A stretch of 64,000 nucleotides of DNA from Methanospirillum stamsii (GTDB lineage Archaea > Halobacteriota > Methanomicrobia > Methanomicrobiales > Methanospirillaceae): the NCBI RefSeq assembly GCF_003173335.1, contig NZ_QGMZ01000011.1, forward strand, positions 62,001 to 126,000. The letters are read 5' to 3'. The translations under genes were made by a program, and so were the position numbers. The notes below the pieces were generated by a model. It saw nothing but the letters and a program-made list of their open reading frames with translations, made no database searches and was not told the DNA's origin. The stretch's first letter is position 1; each line of letters starts with the position of its first letter. Positions 17,659 through 27,376 of this stretch are shown in pieces.

Positions 17659-19827
17659 ATGAATCCTGACTCAGACAATCCAAATCCTATTAATCAAAAA
17701 GACAGACTATACCGGGATTCATCCCTATATATAAATAGAGAAATTTCATGGATACAATTTAACAACCATGTCCTGAATGAAGCAAAAGATACTAGTCATC
17801 CATTACTTGAGCGGGTAAAATTTCTCGCAATTTTTGCAAATAATCTCGATGAATTTTTTATGATTCGAGTTTCCGGGCTTCACCAGCAATTGCGTGAAGG
17901 AGTACTTAAAGCACCTCCGGATGGCCTGACACCGGGCCAACAGCTTGATGCAATATATCAAAGCATCCTGCCACTACTGCAAGAATCTGTTTCTATCTGG
18001 AATGATGACATTATACCGGAGCTCAAAAGAGCCGGAATCATAATTCACTCCTATGATACATTACACGAAAACCAAAAACGATATTTAAGAAATTATTTTA
18101 TAAAAGAAATATTTCCGGTTTTAACCCCATTGGCCTTTGATAAATCCCATCCTTTTCCCTTTATTTCTAACCTGGCATTAAATCTTGCAGTTATTTTGCG
18201 TGAACGCGGAGAAACAGAAGACCTTTTTGCCAGAATAAAAATACCAAACCGGTTATTTCCAAGACTTATTCCAGTTCATTCAGAAGAAAATAATGAAGAT
18301 ACTGAAATCTCTGAATTTATTTTTCTTGAGGAAGTAATATCTGAAAATCTGGACATTCTTTTCCCTGGAATGGATGTCAGGGCATCATATCCATTCAGAG
18401 TAACCCGTGATGCCGACGTTGAAATTGAAGAAGATGAAGCAGACGATCTCCTTACTGCAGTACAAGAGTCTATTGGAAGAAGGTGGATTGGAAAACCGGT
18501 ACGTATTGAAGTTTCCTCCTGGATGGATCAATCAGTTTGTGCCATGATGGCTGAAAAAATTGCGGGATATCCTCATATGTTCTATCGTATGAACGGTCCG
18601 ATAGGAATGTCAGATCTTATGTGTCTGTTCGAACTGGACCGACCGGATCTGAAAGATATTCCATTCATACCATCGGTCCCGAAATTTCTTGAGAATGAAA
18701 AACAGATTTTTAACAGAATAAGAACACGGGATGTTATTCTGTTCCATCCTTATGAGAGTTTTCAACCGGTTATCAATTTTTTACATCAGGCAGCACATGA
18801 TCCGGATGTCCTGGCCATAAAAATGACATTGTATCGGTCAGGATCGAAATCACCAATAATAAGAGCATTACTCGACGCCCGTGAAAATGGGAAAGCAGTT
18901 TCTGTTGTTGTAGAATTAAAAGCAAGATTTGATGAAGAAAATAATATTGGCTGGGCCAGAGCACTTGAACATGCCGGAGTTCATGTTGTCTATGGAATCA
19001 TGGGACTCAAAGTTCACGCAAAATTATGTCTTATAGTCAGACGTGAACGTGATGGAATAATCCGTTATGTTCATATGAGCTCTGGAAATTACAATGACAC
19101 AACTGCACGTATATATACAGACATCGGACTTTTTACTGCAGATCCGGAGATCGCATCTGATGTTTCCAATCTTTTCAACACCCTTACAGGTTACTCAAAT
19201 TACATGTCATATAATCACCTGATGGTTTCTCCAAAATATATTCGAAGAGGAGTTCTTTCTCTTATTGACCGGGAGATTCAAAGACAAAAAGAACACCATG
19301 ACGGACATATAATTTTTAAACTCAATGCCCTTCAGGATCCGGAAATGATTAGGGCACTTTATAAAGCTTCTGAAGCAGGGGTGAAAATAGACCTTCAGAT
19401 ACGTGGAATATGCTGCTTAAGACCCGGACTACCAGGTATTTCGGATAATATCACAGTGAGTTCAATTGTTGGAAGATTTCTGGAACATTCACGAATTTAC
19501 TATTTCCATAACGGAGGGGATGAAATTATTCTTATGGGTAGTGCCGATCTCATGCCGAGAAATTTAAATCGGCGTATCGAAGTTTTATTCCCGATTCTTG
19601 ACAAAGAAATTCGAACCCAGATTATATCAACCATCTTGCCGATTCATTTAAGGGACACTACAAAGAAACGGATTTTAAAACCTGATGGTACATATGTCAG
19701 GGTTATTCCTCATATGGAAGATGATAAAATAAATGCCCAGGAATGGTTAATTACTCATAAGGGTATCTGGAATGAACATCAGGTTGATGAAGAAAAAATA
19801 ATCCGGAAACATCCCGCGGATATTTAA
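17659..19827 (+). CDS. ppk1: Polyphosphate kinase 1
   Basis: The 722-residue protein is Ppk1, which moves the terminal phosphate of ATP onto polyphosphate chains reversibly. The N-terminal domain starts with YINREISWIQFNNHVLNEA. The central and C-terminal phospholipase-D-like halves hold the catalytic histidines: HMSSGNYNDTTARIYTD (acceptor region near residue 475) and LEHSRIYYFHNGG (near 610). Length matches bacterial Ppk1. It is 12 bases before ruvC on the same strand. Ppk1 is mainly bacterial and scattered in archaea, so transfer is plausible. Confidence 0.94.
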   Translation: MNPDSDNPNPINQKDRLYRDSSLYINREISWIQFNNHVLNEAKDTSHPLLERVKFLAIFANNLDEFFMIRVSGLHQQLREGVLKAPPDGLTPGQQLDAIYQSILPLLQESVSIWNDDIIPELKRAGIIIHSYDTLHENQKRYLRNYFIKEIFPVLTPLAFDKSHPFPFISNLALNLAVILRERGETEDLFARIKIPNRLFPRLIPVHSEENNEDTEISEFIFLEEVISENLDILFPGMDVRASYPFRVTRDADVEIEEDEADDLLTAVQESIGRRWIGKPVRIEVSSWMDQSVCAMMAEKIAGYPHMFYRMNGPIGMSDLMCLFELDRPDLKDIPFIPSVPKFLENEKQIFNRIRTRDVILFHPYESFQPVINFLHQAAHDPDVLAIKMTLYRSGSKSPIIRALLDARENGKAVSVVVELKARFDEENNIGWARALEHAGVHVVYGIMGLKVHAKLCLIVRRERDGIIRYVHMSSGNYNDTTARIYTDIGLFTADPEIASDVSNLFNTLTGYSNYMSYNHLMVSPKYIRRGVLSLIDREIQRQKEHHDGHIIFKLNALQDPEMIRALYKASEAGVKIDLQIRGICCLRPGLPGISDNITVSSIVGRFLEHSRIYYFHNGGDEIILMGSADLMPRNLNRRIEVLFPILDKEIRTQIISTILPIHLRDTTKKRILKPDGTYVRVIPHMEDDKINAQEWLITHKGIWNEHQVDEEKIIRKHPADI

Positions 19828-19839
19828 TAAAGGGATTTT

Positions 19840-20337
19840 GTGAAAGAACAATTAAAAATCATACTTGGAATTGATCCAGGATATGGCAGCTGCGGTTATG
19901 GAATTATTAAGAAAGATGATAAATTTCCGGATGTCCTAAAATGGGGTTGTATTAAAACAACCCCGAAAACCGGAGAACCTCAGGACAGACTACTGGTAAT
20001 TTTCCAAAAAATTGAGGAACTAATAATTAATTATGGTCCTACATCTATGTCCATTGAAAAACTTTTTTTTTCCCGAAATACCACAACAGCCCTTCAGGTA
20101 AGTGAGGCAAAAGGAGTGATTCTTCTAGCAGCTGCTAAACACCAGATTCCGGTTTTTGAATACACTCCAAAACAAGTAAAATTAGCCATTACCGGTTCAG
20201 GAAATGCTGATAAAAAACAGATGCAAATGATGATTACAAGAATTTTACATCTTACAGAAATCCCGACACCGGATGATGCTGCAGATGGATTGTCTCTTGC
20301 TCTCTGTCATATGAACTGGATACGTGACTTACGATGA
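19840..20337 (+). CDS. ruvC: Holliday junction resolvase RuvC
   Basis: The 165-residue protein is a bacterial-type RuvC, an RNase-H-fold nuclease that cuts Holliday junctions. The acidic catalytic residues are in place: Asp in LGIDPGYGSCGYG at the start, Glu in SIEKLFFSRN near residue 69, and the C-terminal acidic pair in PDDAADGLSLALCH. Start is GTG with AAGGG upstream. Its stop overlaps the ruvA ATG (ATGA at 20334). Archaea normally use Hjc, so a RuvC here is unusual. Confidence 0.92.
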   Translation: MKEQLKIILGIDPGYGSCGYGIIKKDDKFPDVLKWGCIKTTPKTGEPQDRLLVIFQKIEELIINYGPTSMSIEKLFFSRNTTTALQVSEAKGVILLAAAKHQIPVFEYTPKQVKLAITGSGNADKKQMQMMITRILHLTEIPTPDDAADGLSLALCHMNWIRDLR

Positions 20338-20921
20338 TTGCACGAATTCGTGGAGTTATTGTCCACAAAAGTGAAGGACATATAATTATTGAGACAGGGG
20401 GAATCGGATATAAAGTGCGGGTTACTGATAAGGTAATTAATACATCATTATCTGACCAGGAAACTATCCTTTATACTGAGTTAATAGTAAGACAGGATCT
20501 TCTCCAGTTATTTGGGTTTTCATCACCAATCGAAGCGGAGCTTTTTCGTCTGCTTATATCGGTTTCACATATCGGACCCCAAACAGGACTATCAATAATA
20601 AACAAACTTTCAATACCTGAAATCTATTCAGCAATTTTTAATAAAAAAACGGATGTTCTAGCAAAAGTTCCAGGATTAGGTAAGAAAGGAGCAGAAAGAA
20701 TAATTCTCGAACTGCAAAATAAAATATCTGATGTTATTACTGAACATGATATAACAGATGATGAATCTGTTCCGATGCAGGATGCATTATTAGCTCTGAT
20801 ATCCTTAGGTTACTCCAGCGATGAAGCGGAACGGGCATTACTTACAGTCAGAAAAGAAATTGATCAGGAAAATTCCACAGATATTGTGAAAAAGGCTCTC
20901 GTTGAACTTAGGAAAAAATAA
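20334..20921 (+). CDS. ruvA: Holliday junction DNA-binding protein RuvA
   Basis: The 195-residue protein matches RuvA, the tetramer that holds the four-way junction. Domain I is the OB fold (MIARIRGVIVHKSEGHIIIETGGIGYKVRV). Domain II has two helix-hairpin-helix motifs (ISVSHIGPQTGLSIINKL and KVPGLGKKGAERIILELQNK). Domain III at about 148-195 (QDALLALISLGYSSDEAERAL) is the part that binds RuvB. All three domains are complete. It is translationally coupled to ruvC and lies 12 bases before ruvB. Confidence 0.95.
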   Translation: MIARIRGVIVHKSEGHIIIETGGIGYKVRVTDKVINTSLSDQETILYTELIVRQDLLQLFGFSSPIEAELFRLLISVSHIGPQTGLSIINKLSIPEIYSAIFNKKTDVLAKVPGLGKKGAERIILELQNKISDVITEHDITDDESVPMQDALLALISLGYSSDEAERALLTVRKEIDQENSTDIVKKALVELRKK

Positions 20922-20933
20922 TCTGATTTTTTT

Positions 20934-21950
20934 ATGCAGACAAAACACATTAATCCGGCTATACAGGAAGAAGACCATGATGAACCCTCTATACGACCAG
21001 GATACCTTACAGAATTTGTTGGTCAGGAATCTGTAAAAGATGCTCTTTTAGTTGCTATTGAATCTGCTCGAAAAAGAAACCGTCCTTTGGATCATATTCT
21101 CTTTTCCGGACCTCCAGGACTTGGAAAAACCACGCTGGCCAATATTATTGCAAAAGAGATGCAATCAGGAATTGAAACAACGAGTGGACCTGTGCTTGAC
21201 CGTCCGGGTGATCTGGCAGCACTTCTGACACCATTAAAGGAGAAAGATATCCTTTTTATTGACGAGATTCACCGTCTTTCTCCTGTCATTGAAGAGATAC
21301 TCTATCCGGCAATGGAAGATTATTCTATTGATCTTCTCATAGGTGAAGGGCCATCAGCACGAACAATTCAATTACCACTGGAACGTTATACTCTTGTTGG
21401 AGCAACAACCAGACTTGGACTCCTGGGATCCCCGTTTAGAGACAGATTTGGAATTATACTCAGATTAGATCTCTATGATCCGGTTGATCTGAAGGTCATC
21501 ATAATTCGCTCTGCTTCAATCCTTAACATTCCCATTACAGAAGAAGGAGCTTCAGAAATTGCCTGCAGGTCAAGAGGGACACCAAGAATTGCCAATCGTT
21601 TACTAAAGCGAGTTTATGACTATGCGATTGTCCGGGGTACCGGGTGTATTGATAAGAATATTGCAGATACTGCTCTTATCGCACTAGGTGTGGATTCAAA
21701 AGGTCTTGATATCCTGGATCGCCGGATTCTTGAAGTAATTGCCCGTGATTTCGGGGGAGGTCCGGTAGGACTTAAAACGATTTCTATTTCAGTTGGAGAA
21801 GAACCAAGAACAATTGAAGATGTTTATGAACCTTATCTTATTCAGATGGGTTTTATCAAACGCTCACCTCAAGGCAGAATAATAACTGAAGCGGGAAAAG
21901 GGCATCTGGGATCAATATTTCAGGGTCCGCTTTCATCATTTCTTGAATAG
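20934..21950 (+). CDS. ruvB: Holliday junction branch-migration ATPase RuvB
   Basis: The 338-residue protein is the AAA+ motor that drives branch migration with RuvA. It has the RuvB entry motif RPGYLTEFVGQE, Walker A SGPPGLGKTTLAN, Walker B ILFIDEIHRL, sensor 1 LVGATTRLGLL, the arginine finger in SPFRDRFGI, and the winged-helix C-terminus with GGGPVGLKTIS and PYLIQMGFIKRSPQGR. No key residue is missing. The complete ruvCAB order suggests that the set works as a unit. Confidence 0.96.
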   Translation: MQTKHINPAIQEEDHDEPSIRPGYLTEFVGQESVKDALLVAIESARKRNRPLDHILFSGPPGLGKTTLANIIAKEMQSGIETTSGPVLDRPGDLAALLTPLKEKDILFIDEIHRLSPVIEEILYPAMEDYSIDLLIGEGPSARTIQLPLERYTLVGATTRLGLLGSPFRDRFGIILRLDLYDPVDLKVIIIRSASILNIPITEEGASEIACRSRGTPRIANRLLKRVYDYAIVRGTGCIDKNIADTALIALGVDSKGLDILDRRILEVIARDFGGGPVGLKTISISVGEEPRTIEDVYEPYLIQMGFIKRSPQGRIITEAGKGHLGSIFQGPLSSFLE

Positions 21951-21987
21951 ATTTTGCAGAGATTTTAAAAAAAATCATAATTATCAT

Positions 21988-23337
21988 ATGATAGCAAGAA
22001 AAAATTTTATCATACATACCTTTCTCCTAGTAATTTTTTTTATCAGTTTTCCAGTTTCTTCAGATATCTCAAATCAAACGTCCTTATTAACAGAAGGTTC
22101 CCTGATTTTTGCGGATTTGGAATTATCTGATTTGAACATCATATCTTATGGAAAGGCAGGACAAGACCTTGCAGGTTCATTTATTGTAAAAAATAACGGA
22201 CCAGTACCTGCTACAGATATACATACAGAATTTGTGCTCATTAATTATCAATCAGGTAATTATTCTCCGATATGGATTGGAAGTAAATCAACAGAAATTT
22301 TACCCCCCGGGATACGGGGAAAAGTCCCATTTTCCTTTACAATTCCTAAAGGAATGCCGCCGGGAGAATATATTCTGGAAGCTACGATCTATTCTAATGG
22401 GAAAGAAATTGTAATTGATGACAATACCATCACCTCACTGAGACCCTTAACTATTTTTGAAGGTGAACCCTGGAAAGGAGAGTATCCAGATCTTTCAATA
22501 ATAATTGATTCGGTGAATCCAACCAACACTTCTGTGGGATATCCTCTGATTATTACATATACTCCGGTCAATAACAACAACAATAATGCAGGATCATACC
22601 ATATTGGGTTTTTTTTGAGTTCAGATCAAAAGATATCATCAAAGGATTACCTCATTCGTGATGTGAAATCTTACCAGGTTTATTCCAATATGAGCGATAC
22701 GGTAAGTTCAATTGACATCATCCCAACTGAAATTCCTTCAGGTCAATATTACCTGATAGCAGTAACTGACTATACCGGAATGATACCAGAAACGGATGAA
22801 TCAAATAATTTAGATATCTATTCCAATCCAATTCTTATTTCAAAAAATTATAATCTTAATTCAGAAGAATATGCAAATGAAATTTCAGGGCTCATATTTT
22901 TAAAAACTAATAAATATCGTAATTTTAATGGATTAAATTCTCTCATTTATGATCCTCTGCTGAGTGATATTGCATATGGACATACATCTGATATGATTGA
23001 GAGAAATTATTTTTCACATTACACCCCTGAAGGAATTGATCCCAAAGGAAGATCTGACATGGCTGGTTATCCTACCACTAAACAAATGGATGATGGCAGT
23101 ATCAGAACGGGAATTGCAGAAAACATCATTCGCATTGCTGCCGGACATATTATTGGAAAATCATATTCAGGTTTTGTAGACCCTGCCACTCCGGAAGAAA
23201 TTGCTGACGTTATAATGATAGATTGGATAAATAGTCCTGAACATAATAAAAATCTCATCAATCCGGATATCGAAAAAATTGGTATCGGGACAAAATTTGA
23301 TGGGGAGTTTTTTTATGCTACTCAGAACTTTTTTTGA
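21988..23337 (+). CDS. Secreted CARDB-like and CAP/SCP-domain protein
   Basis: From ATG at 21988 the product has 449 residues with a signal peptide (FIIHTFLLVIFFISFPVSS). Two immunoglobulin-like CARDB-type modules follow (about 35-155 and 160-280), each with the pattern of a non-terminal domain ending in DDNTI or DESNNL. The C-terminal 150 residues form a CAP/SCP domain with HTSDMIERNYFSHYTPEG, GIAENI and WINSPEHNKNLINPDIEKIGIG. CAP proteins of microbes are secreted and of uncertain activity. The stop abuts the stop of the opposite-strand gene with no base between. Confidence 0.8.
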   Translation: MIARKNFIIHTFLLVIFFISFPVSSDISNQTSLLTEGSLIFADLELSDLNIISYGKAGQDLAGSFIVKNNGPVPATDIHTEFVLINYQSGNYSPIWIGSKSTEILPPGIRGKVPFSFTIPKGMPPGEYILEATIYSNGKEIVIDDNTITSLRPLTIFEGEPWKGEYPDLSIIIDSVNPTNTSVGYPLIITYTPVNNNNNNAGSYHIGFFLSSDQKISSKDYLIRDVKSYQVYSNMSDTVSSIDIIPTEIPSGQYYLIAVTDYTGMIPETDESNNLDIYSNPILISKNYNLNSEEYANEISGLIFLKTNKYRNFNGLNSLIYDPLLSDIAYGHTSDMIERNYFSHYTPEGIDPKGRSDMAGYPTTKQMDDGSIRTGIAENIIRIAAGHIIGKSYSGFVDPATPEEIADVIMIDWINSPEHNKNLINPDIEKIGIGTKFDGEFFYATQNFF

Positions 23338-24759
23338 TTATTTTTTCTTAGCATTATCCATTGCTTGAAAAATAGTTACTATATCAGCATAATCTGCACG
23401 TCCATTTTTATTAAAATCAACACGAGTTGATATATTACTCTCCCCAATCCACCGGAAATTCTGGAATAGTAATACCAAATCATGCATGTCCAAATGTCCA
23501 TTTCCATTCAAATCTTCAAATTTACCATCATCATCAGTATCTTTCATTTCCTGAACCATTGATTTGTTAAACCCGATTGGTATAGAAATATCTGCACGAT
23601 ATTCAAGGTTTTTCATATCAGAAACGGATGGGTTCCCAATAACTGTTGTGCTAATAATCATGGCTGAACTTACTCCGGAAACTCCCGTTTTTGCTGATGA
23701 TTCTTTATATGGTGAAGAAATACCAGAATCATGGGGCGCTGGGGTGGGTCCGGCAAATACACATACCGGATTTCCATATCCCATTTCTGGTAACTGGAAC
23801 CGGGAAGTGATAGCATGCTCGGAAACCTGAATCGAACGGTCACCTTCAGAATTATAAGTAATCATTCTTTCTGCAGTAATCCCATCGGACCCGGTAACCT
23901 GTTTTTGTACACTCGTATTACCTCCATTGGTTAACATATCTGATGAATATACAGATGTTCCAAATACTATTGATCCGGGTATGGAAACATTTGAGATATA
24001 CTTCTCTGTCATTACTGTTTTTTCTGATATCGAACCTTTTGCGCTAGTCAGTCCTGTCATCTCAAAAGTATCTCCTCCATGATATGTCCGATAAAATTTA
24101 CTAATAAGACCTGAAACCAAAGACCTGTCATATAGAGTTTTCACATCACTTGCGGATTCGGTTTTGCCTTCAAACCGGGTCCTGATCGTTCCATCTAATC
24201 CAATAATTGTATCATTCCCTGGTTGTCCGGTTTGAATAGAATAATCTAAAATCCCATCTGAATATCGTCCACCTGATGAGAAAATTAATTCCTTGGCATT
24301 TGATACAGAGGTGGAAGCTAGTTGTACCTGTGCATAAAATGAAGATCCATTGTAAGGATCTTTAAAACATATCGAATCTGAAGATATATTTGAAAGAGAA
24401 TCTGATGAAGATAATAGCAATTCATTAGCACTCAAATGTGCTCCATCGACAGAAGAGTACTGCATCAATTTCTGTGTTTCGAATTTCGGAGATGTCGATG
24501 TACTACCAGTCAATCCGATATTTTTATAGATTGAGAAATTTCCCCCATTAGTAATTTCTGAATCCGTATAAACACCAGAAATATTCGTACTATTATCTTC
24601 CTGACTGTGCCAGTTTCCGGAAAATTTCTCATGAACCATACCGGTAGTTTCAATTACCGTCCCTATTGAATAATCTGCTGAGGATATTGTTATAACCAAA
24701 CCAGTAACTAGTACAAACAATAAAATTGCTACAGGTATACCGGATTGATTGGTGGTCAT
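23338..24759 (-). CDS. Secreted protein with C-terminal dockerin-like module
   Basis: The 473-residue protein has an N-terminal signal or anchor helix (AILLFVLVTGLVITISSA) and a long Ser/Thr-rich region of beta-type sequence. The last 65 residues hold two calcium-binding loops, DLNGNGHLDMHDLVLLFQNF and DFNKNGRADYADIVTIFQ, which have the spacing of a type I dockerin. No cohesin is visible in the window. In archaea dockerin-like modules may act as calcium-stabilised interaction domains rather than cellulosome parts. A TATA-like tract lies at about 24783-24795 on this strand. Confidence 0.75.
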   Translation of the reverse strand: MTTNQSGIPVAILLFVLVTGLVITISSADYSIGTVIETTGMVHEKFSGNWHSQEDNSTNISGVYTDSEITNGGNFSIYKNIGLTGSTSTSPKFETQKLMQYSSVDGAHLSANELLLSSSDSLSNISSDSICFKDPYNGSSFYAQVQLASTSVSNAKELIFSSGGRYSDGILDYSIQTGQPGNDTIIGLDGTIRTRFEGKTESASDVKTLYDRSLVSGLISKFYRTYHGGDTFEMTGLTSAKGSISEKTVMTEKYISNVSIPGSIVFGTSVYSSDMLTNGGNTSVQKQVTGSDGITAERMITYNSEGDRSIQVSEHAITSRFQLPEMGYGNPVCVFAGPTPAPHDSGISSPYKESSAKTGVSGVSSAMIISTTVIGNPSVSDMKNLEYRADISIPIGFNKSMVQEMKDTDDDGKFEDLNGNGHLDMHDLVLLFQNFRWIGESNISTRVDFNKNGRADYADIVTIFQAMDNAKKK

Positions 24760-24932
24760 TATCTCAATTCAATTATTGATATAATTAGTATAAAATTCGT
24801 TGGATAAATATCATCCTTCCTTCAGAAATTAAATAGTAATTAAAACCCACTCTCTTGTAAGATAATATAACTTAATAGATAATGGCAGAATAAATATTTG
24901 GTATTATATAATATTATACCTATAAATTTGAT

Positions 24933-25826
24933 TCAATTATTATCGAGATAGTATAATTCTACCATGTGATCAGGATGATATCGTTCTTTTGCTTCCCGAA
25001 GTCCTGGAATGCCCATATCACTTTCCCGATTGATATAGGTATATTGATTTTGAAGGAAGATTGCAGTTTGCATATTAATTTCCTTGTAAATACCTTCACA
25101 ATCAGGTAAAGCTTTCTCATAATGAACAACAGCAGTTGAAGGATTGAGTTCTTCAAAAATTGAGATAGCTCCTACAGAATCTTTAGTATTTATCGTTAAA
25201 CCGGAAAGACCAATCTCTTTAAAATTTGATATCGCTTCTTTAATGGCTTCTTTCTCATGTTTTAAAATAGTATACTTATCACATTCTCGCTGTTGACACC
25301 ATTTCATTAAAAATTCAAGTACTTCATCCATATTTGATTCATCAATCTGATTTACAGTTGATGGACATTTTTTTCTGAACTTATTCAGATGTTTCCGTAA
25401 TGTAAGATAATCCTGTCCGGGGAGTGTTGCAAGAATATCAGTCCTGTAGACATAATCAAAAAAATTTCTATCAGGCTTTAATTTTAATTCAGGTTTATTT
25501 TTTTGCATCCACTGGTATTGGCCGGGTTCCAGAATAATTAAGGGAGCCTCCTCATCAAGATCCAACGCAAGATTAATTGTAGCTTCTATCACATCCGGAC
25601 AAATATGACCAAGCGGAAAACGATAAGACCGATAATCTTCTGTTTCTCCTTTAATGATAAGACAACCGTCGTGCTCACATAATGAATAATGTCCGTACTT
25701 TCTCCAGCAAAAAAGTGTCGCGAAAGTATTCTCAGAATGAAAAATAGGATTCCTGGAATAAATTCTATCAAAAATTTTCTTATCTTCCAGTGAAATAGGG
25801 TGAAAGTCATCTTCATGGATTTTCAT
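24933..25826 (-). CDS. DUF2156 domain protein
   Basis: The 297-residue protein matches the DUF2156 family, a GNAT-fold domain related to the catalytic part of lysylphosphatidylglycerol synthases and FemAB-type ligases. Recognisable blocks are HSENTFATLFCWRKYGHYSLCE near the N-terminus, the central FLMKWCQQRECD and the late YTYINRESDMGIPGLREAKERYHPDHMVE. Substrate is unknown. It is 3 bases from the GNAT gene upstream on the same strand, so the two acyl- or aminoacyl-transferase-like genes likely form an operon. Confidence 0.82.
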   Translation of the reverse strand: MKIHEDDFHPISLEDKKIFDRIYSRNPIFHSENTFATLFCWRKYGHYSLCEHDGCLIIKGETEDYRSYRFPLGHICPDVIEATINLALDLDEEAPLIILEPGQYQWMQKNKPELKLKPDRNFFDYVYRTDILATLPGQDYLTLRKHLNKFRKKCPSTVNQIDESNMDEVLEFLMKWCQQRECDKYTILKHEKEAIKEAISNFKEIGLSGLTINTKDSVGAISIFEELNPSTAVVHYEKALPDCEGIYKEINMQTAIFLQNQYTYINRESDMGIPGLREAKERYHPDHMVELYYLDNN

Positions 25827-25829
25827 GAG

Positions 25830-26261
25830 TTATTCCTGATATGTATGTAAAAGAAATATCTGGTTTCTATCAGAGATAAAACCTGATTTTTGATAAAGAA
25901 ATTCAGTGCCCGGTTCTGCAACAAGAATTATCCGGAATAATCCGGCATTTTTTGCAGAATCTATCATAAAATCGATGAGTAATTTACCGATTCCTTTTCC
26001 CCTGTATTTTTTCAGTACGCATAGATCCTGAATAATCCCATAAAACCCATCAGAAATCACGCGACCCATGGCTATTATTTCCTGTGTCTCTTTTGATAAT
26101 CCAATAATAAAAATAAAACTTGATTCTATCAGACGGGGGATTTCCTTCGGATCATATTCCTCTTTCCACCACCCTGCGTCTCTATATAGTTTTAATATTG
26201 AATCAATATCTGCGTTTTTTACTGAAATAAATGACACCTGATTAAATTTTTTATTCTCCAT
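25830..26261 (-). CDS. GNAT family N-acetyltransferase
   Basis: With the start at ATG 26261 this is a 143-residue acetyltransferase. The acetyl-CoA loop is seen in LKKYRGKGIGKLLIDFMI, and the C-terminal strand-loop FLYQKSGFISDRNQIFLL is typical for GNAT enzymes. The frame extends to 26318 but would then start inside the promoter region shared with the PhoU-like gene. The substrate is unknown. Confidence 0.82.
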   Translation of the reverse strand: MENKKFNQVSFISVKNADIDSILKLYRDAGWWKEEYDPKEIPRLIESSFIFIIGLSKETQEIIAMGRVISDGFYGIIQDLCVLKKYRGKGIGKLLIDFMIDSAKNAGLFRIILVAEPGTEFLYQKSGFISDRNQIFLLHTYQE

Positions 26262-26315
26262 GTTACTATTTCCAGTAAAATTTTTATGAATAATTTTCCA
26301 TATAAACCTAAAGAC

Positions 26316-26331
26316 CAATATATATATTTGG
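26316..26331. promoter_or_regulatory. Shared TATA region between GNAT and PhoU-like genes
   Basis: A near-symmetric CCAATATATATATTTGG element (from 26315) lies between two divergent starts, 29 bases before the PhoU-like ATG (26360) and 54 bases before the GNAT ATG (26261). The TATA core fits archaeal promoters in both directions. Two-way use is inferred from geometry. Confidence 0.5.
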
Positions 26332-26359
26332 CTTTACCTATACATATACGATAGTAAAT

Positions 26360-27376
26360 ATGGAAATACGACGGGTTCAAATGACTGGAGGATCATCATA
26401 TGTGATTACTCTTCCAAAAGACTGGGTCGAATCTACTCACATAAAGAAAAATGATCCACTCGGAGTTATTGTTCAACCTGATGGAACACTGCTTATTACA
26501 AAAAATACAACTGGTGACCAGGTTCAAAGAATTAAAACACTGGAAATAAATTCAGGAATCGATCCAGACTTTTTTTTGCGAATTCTCATTGGAGTGTACA
26601 TAGCCGGATATAATGCAATTCATATTACAACAAAAGACAGGATAACCGGTTTAATCAGAATGAAACTTCGTGAATTTTCTAATATGGTTATTGGGCCAGA
26701 ATTCGTAGAGGAAACTGATTCCAGCATAATAATAAAGGATCTCTTAAATCCTCTGGAAATGCCAATTCAAAACTCCTTAAAAAGAATGTTTGTAATTGTT
26801 AAAGGCATGCATACCGATGCAATTGATGCTTTCATCGCGCATGATAAAGACCTTATTACAGATGTGATTGAACGTGATAATGACGTAGACCGACTTTTCT
26901 GGCTAATCGCACGACAAACAAATATGATAATGCATAATGTTCATCTTTCAAAAAAGATGAATGTCAACATTTCTGAAATGCTCCCTCATTTTCAAATTGC
27001 CAGGATAATTGAAAGAGTTGGTGATCACAGTGTTCGAATTGCGAAAAATGCGAATAGAATTATGAATGAACAAATACCCAATGAAATCCACAATCACGTC
27101 AAAACTGCATCAACAGGAGCACTAAACACTTTTGAAAAAAGCATTGAATCATTCTTTACTCATGATCTCAAAAAGGCCAATAAAACAATAGAATACATGT
27201 ATCAACTTGAAGATACGTATTCAATAATTAATACAGAAATATTATCTCTTCCTGTAAATCTAGCCGTTCCAATCAGGAATATTACAGATAGTATCAGAAG
27301 GTCTGGAGAATATTCTGCAGATATAGCCGAAAATGTAATAAATTATGAGATGATGATGGAGAAAAATACCCTTTAA
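26360..27376 (+). CDS. AbrB-PhoU phosphate-signalling regulator
   Basis: The 338-residue protein joins an N-terminal SpoVT/AbrB-type DNA-binding domain (VQMTGGSSYVITLPKDWV, residues about 5-50) to PhoU-type helical repeats (about 115-330), with VIERDNDVDRLFWLIARQ and ARIIERVGDHSVRIAKNA as characteristic metal-binding helices. Archaeal members are thought to link phosphate uptake to transcription. No pst transporter genes lie in the window. The ppk1 gene about 8 kb upstream is the only other phosphate gene. The stop abuts the CheW gene stop on the other strand. Confidence 0.87.
   Translation: MEIRRVQMTGGSSYVITLPKDWVESTHIKKNDPLGVIVQPDGTLLITKNTTGDQVQRIKTLEINSGIDPDFFLRILIGVYIAGYNAIHITTKDRITGLIRMKLREFSNMVIGPEFVEETDSSIIIKDLLNPLEMPIQNSLKRMFVIVKGMHTDAIDAFIAHDKDLITDVIERDNDVDRLFWLIARQTNMIMHNVHLSKKMNVNISEMLPHFQIARIIERVGDHSVRIAKNANRIMNEQIPNEIHNHVKTASTGALNTFEKSIESFFTHDLKKANKTIEYMYQLEDTYSIINTEILSLPVNLAVPIRNITDSIRRSGEYSADIAENVINYEMMMEKNTL

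Noticed and set aside
23338-24759. Reading the dockerin-like protein as part of a cellulosome
   Set aside because: No cohesin, scaffoldin or glycoside hydrolase is present, and dockerin-like modules occur widely in archaeal surface proteins.
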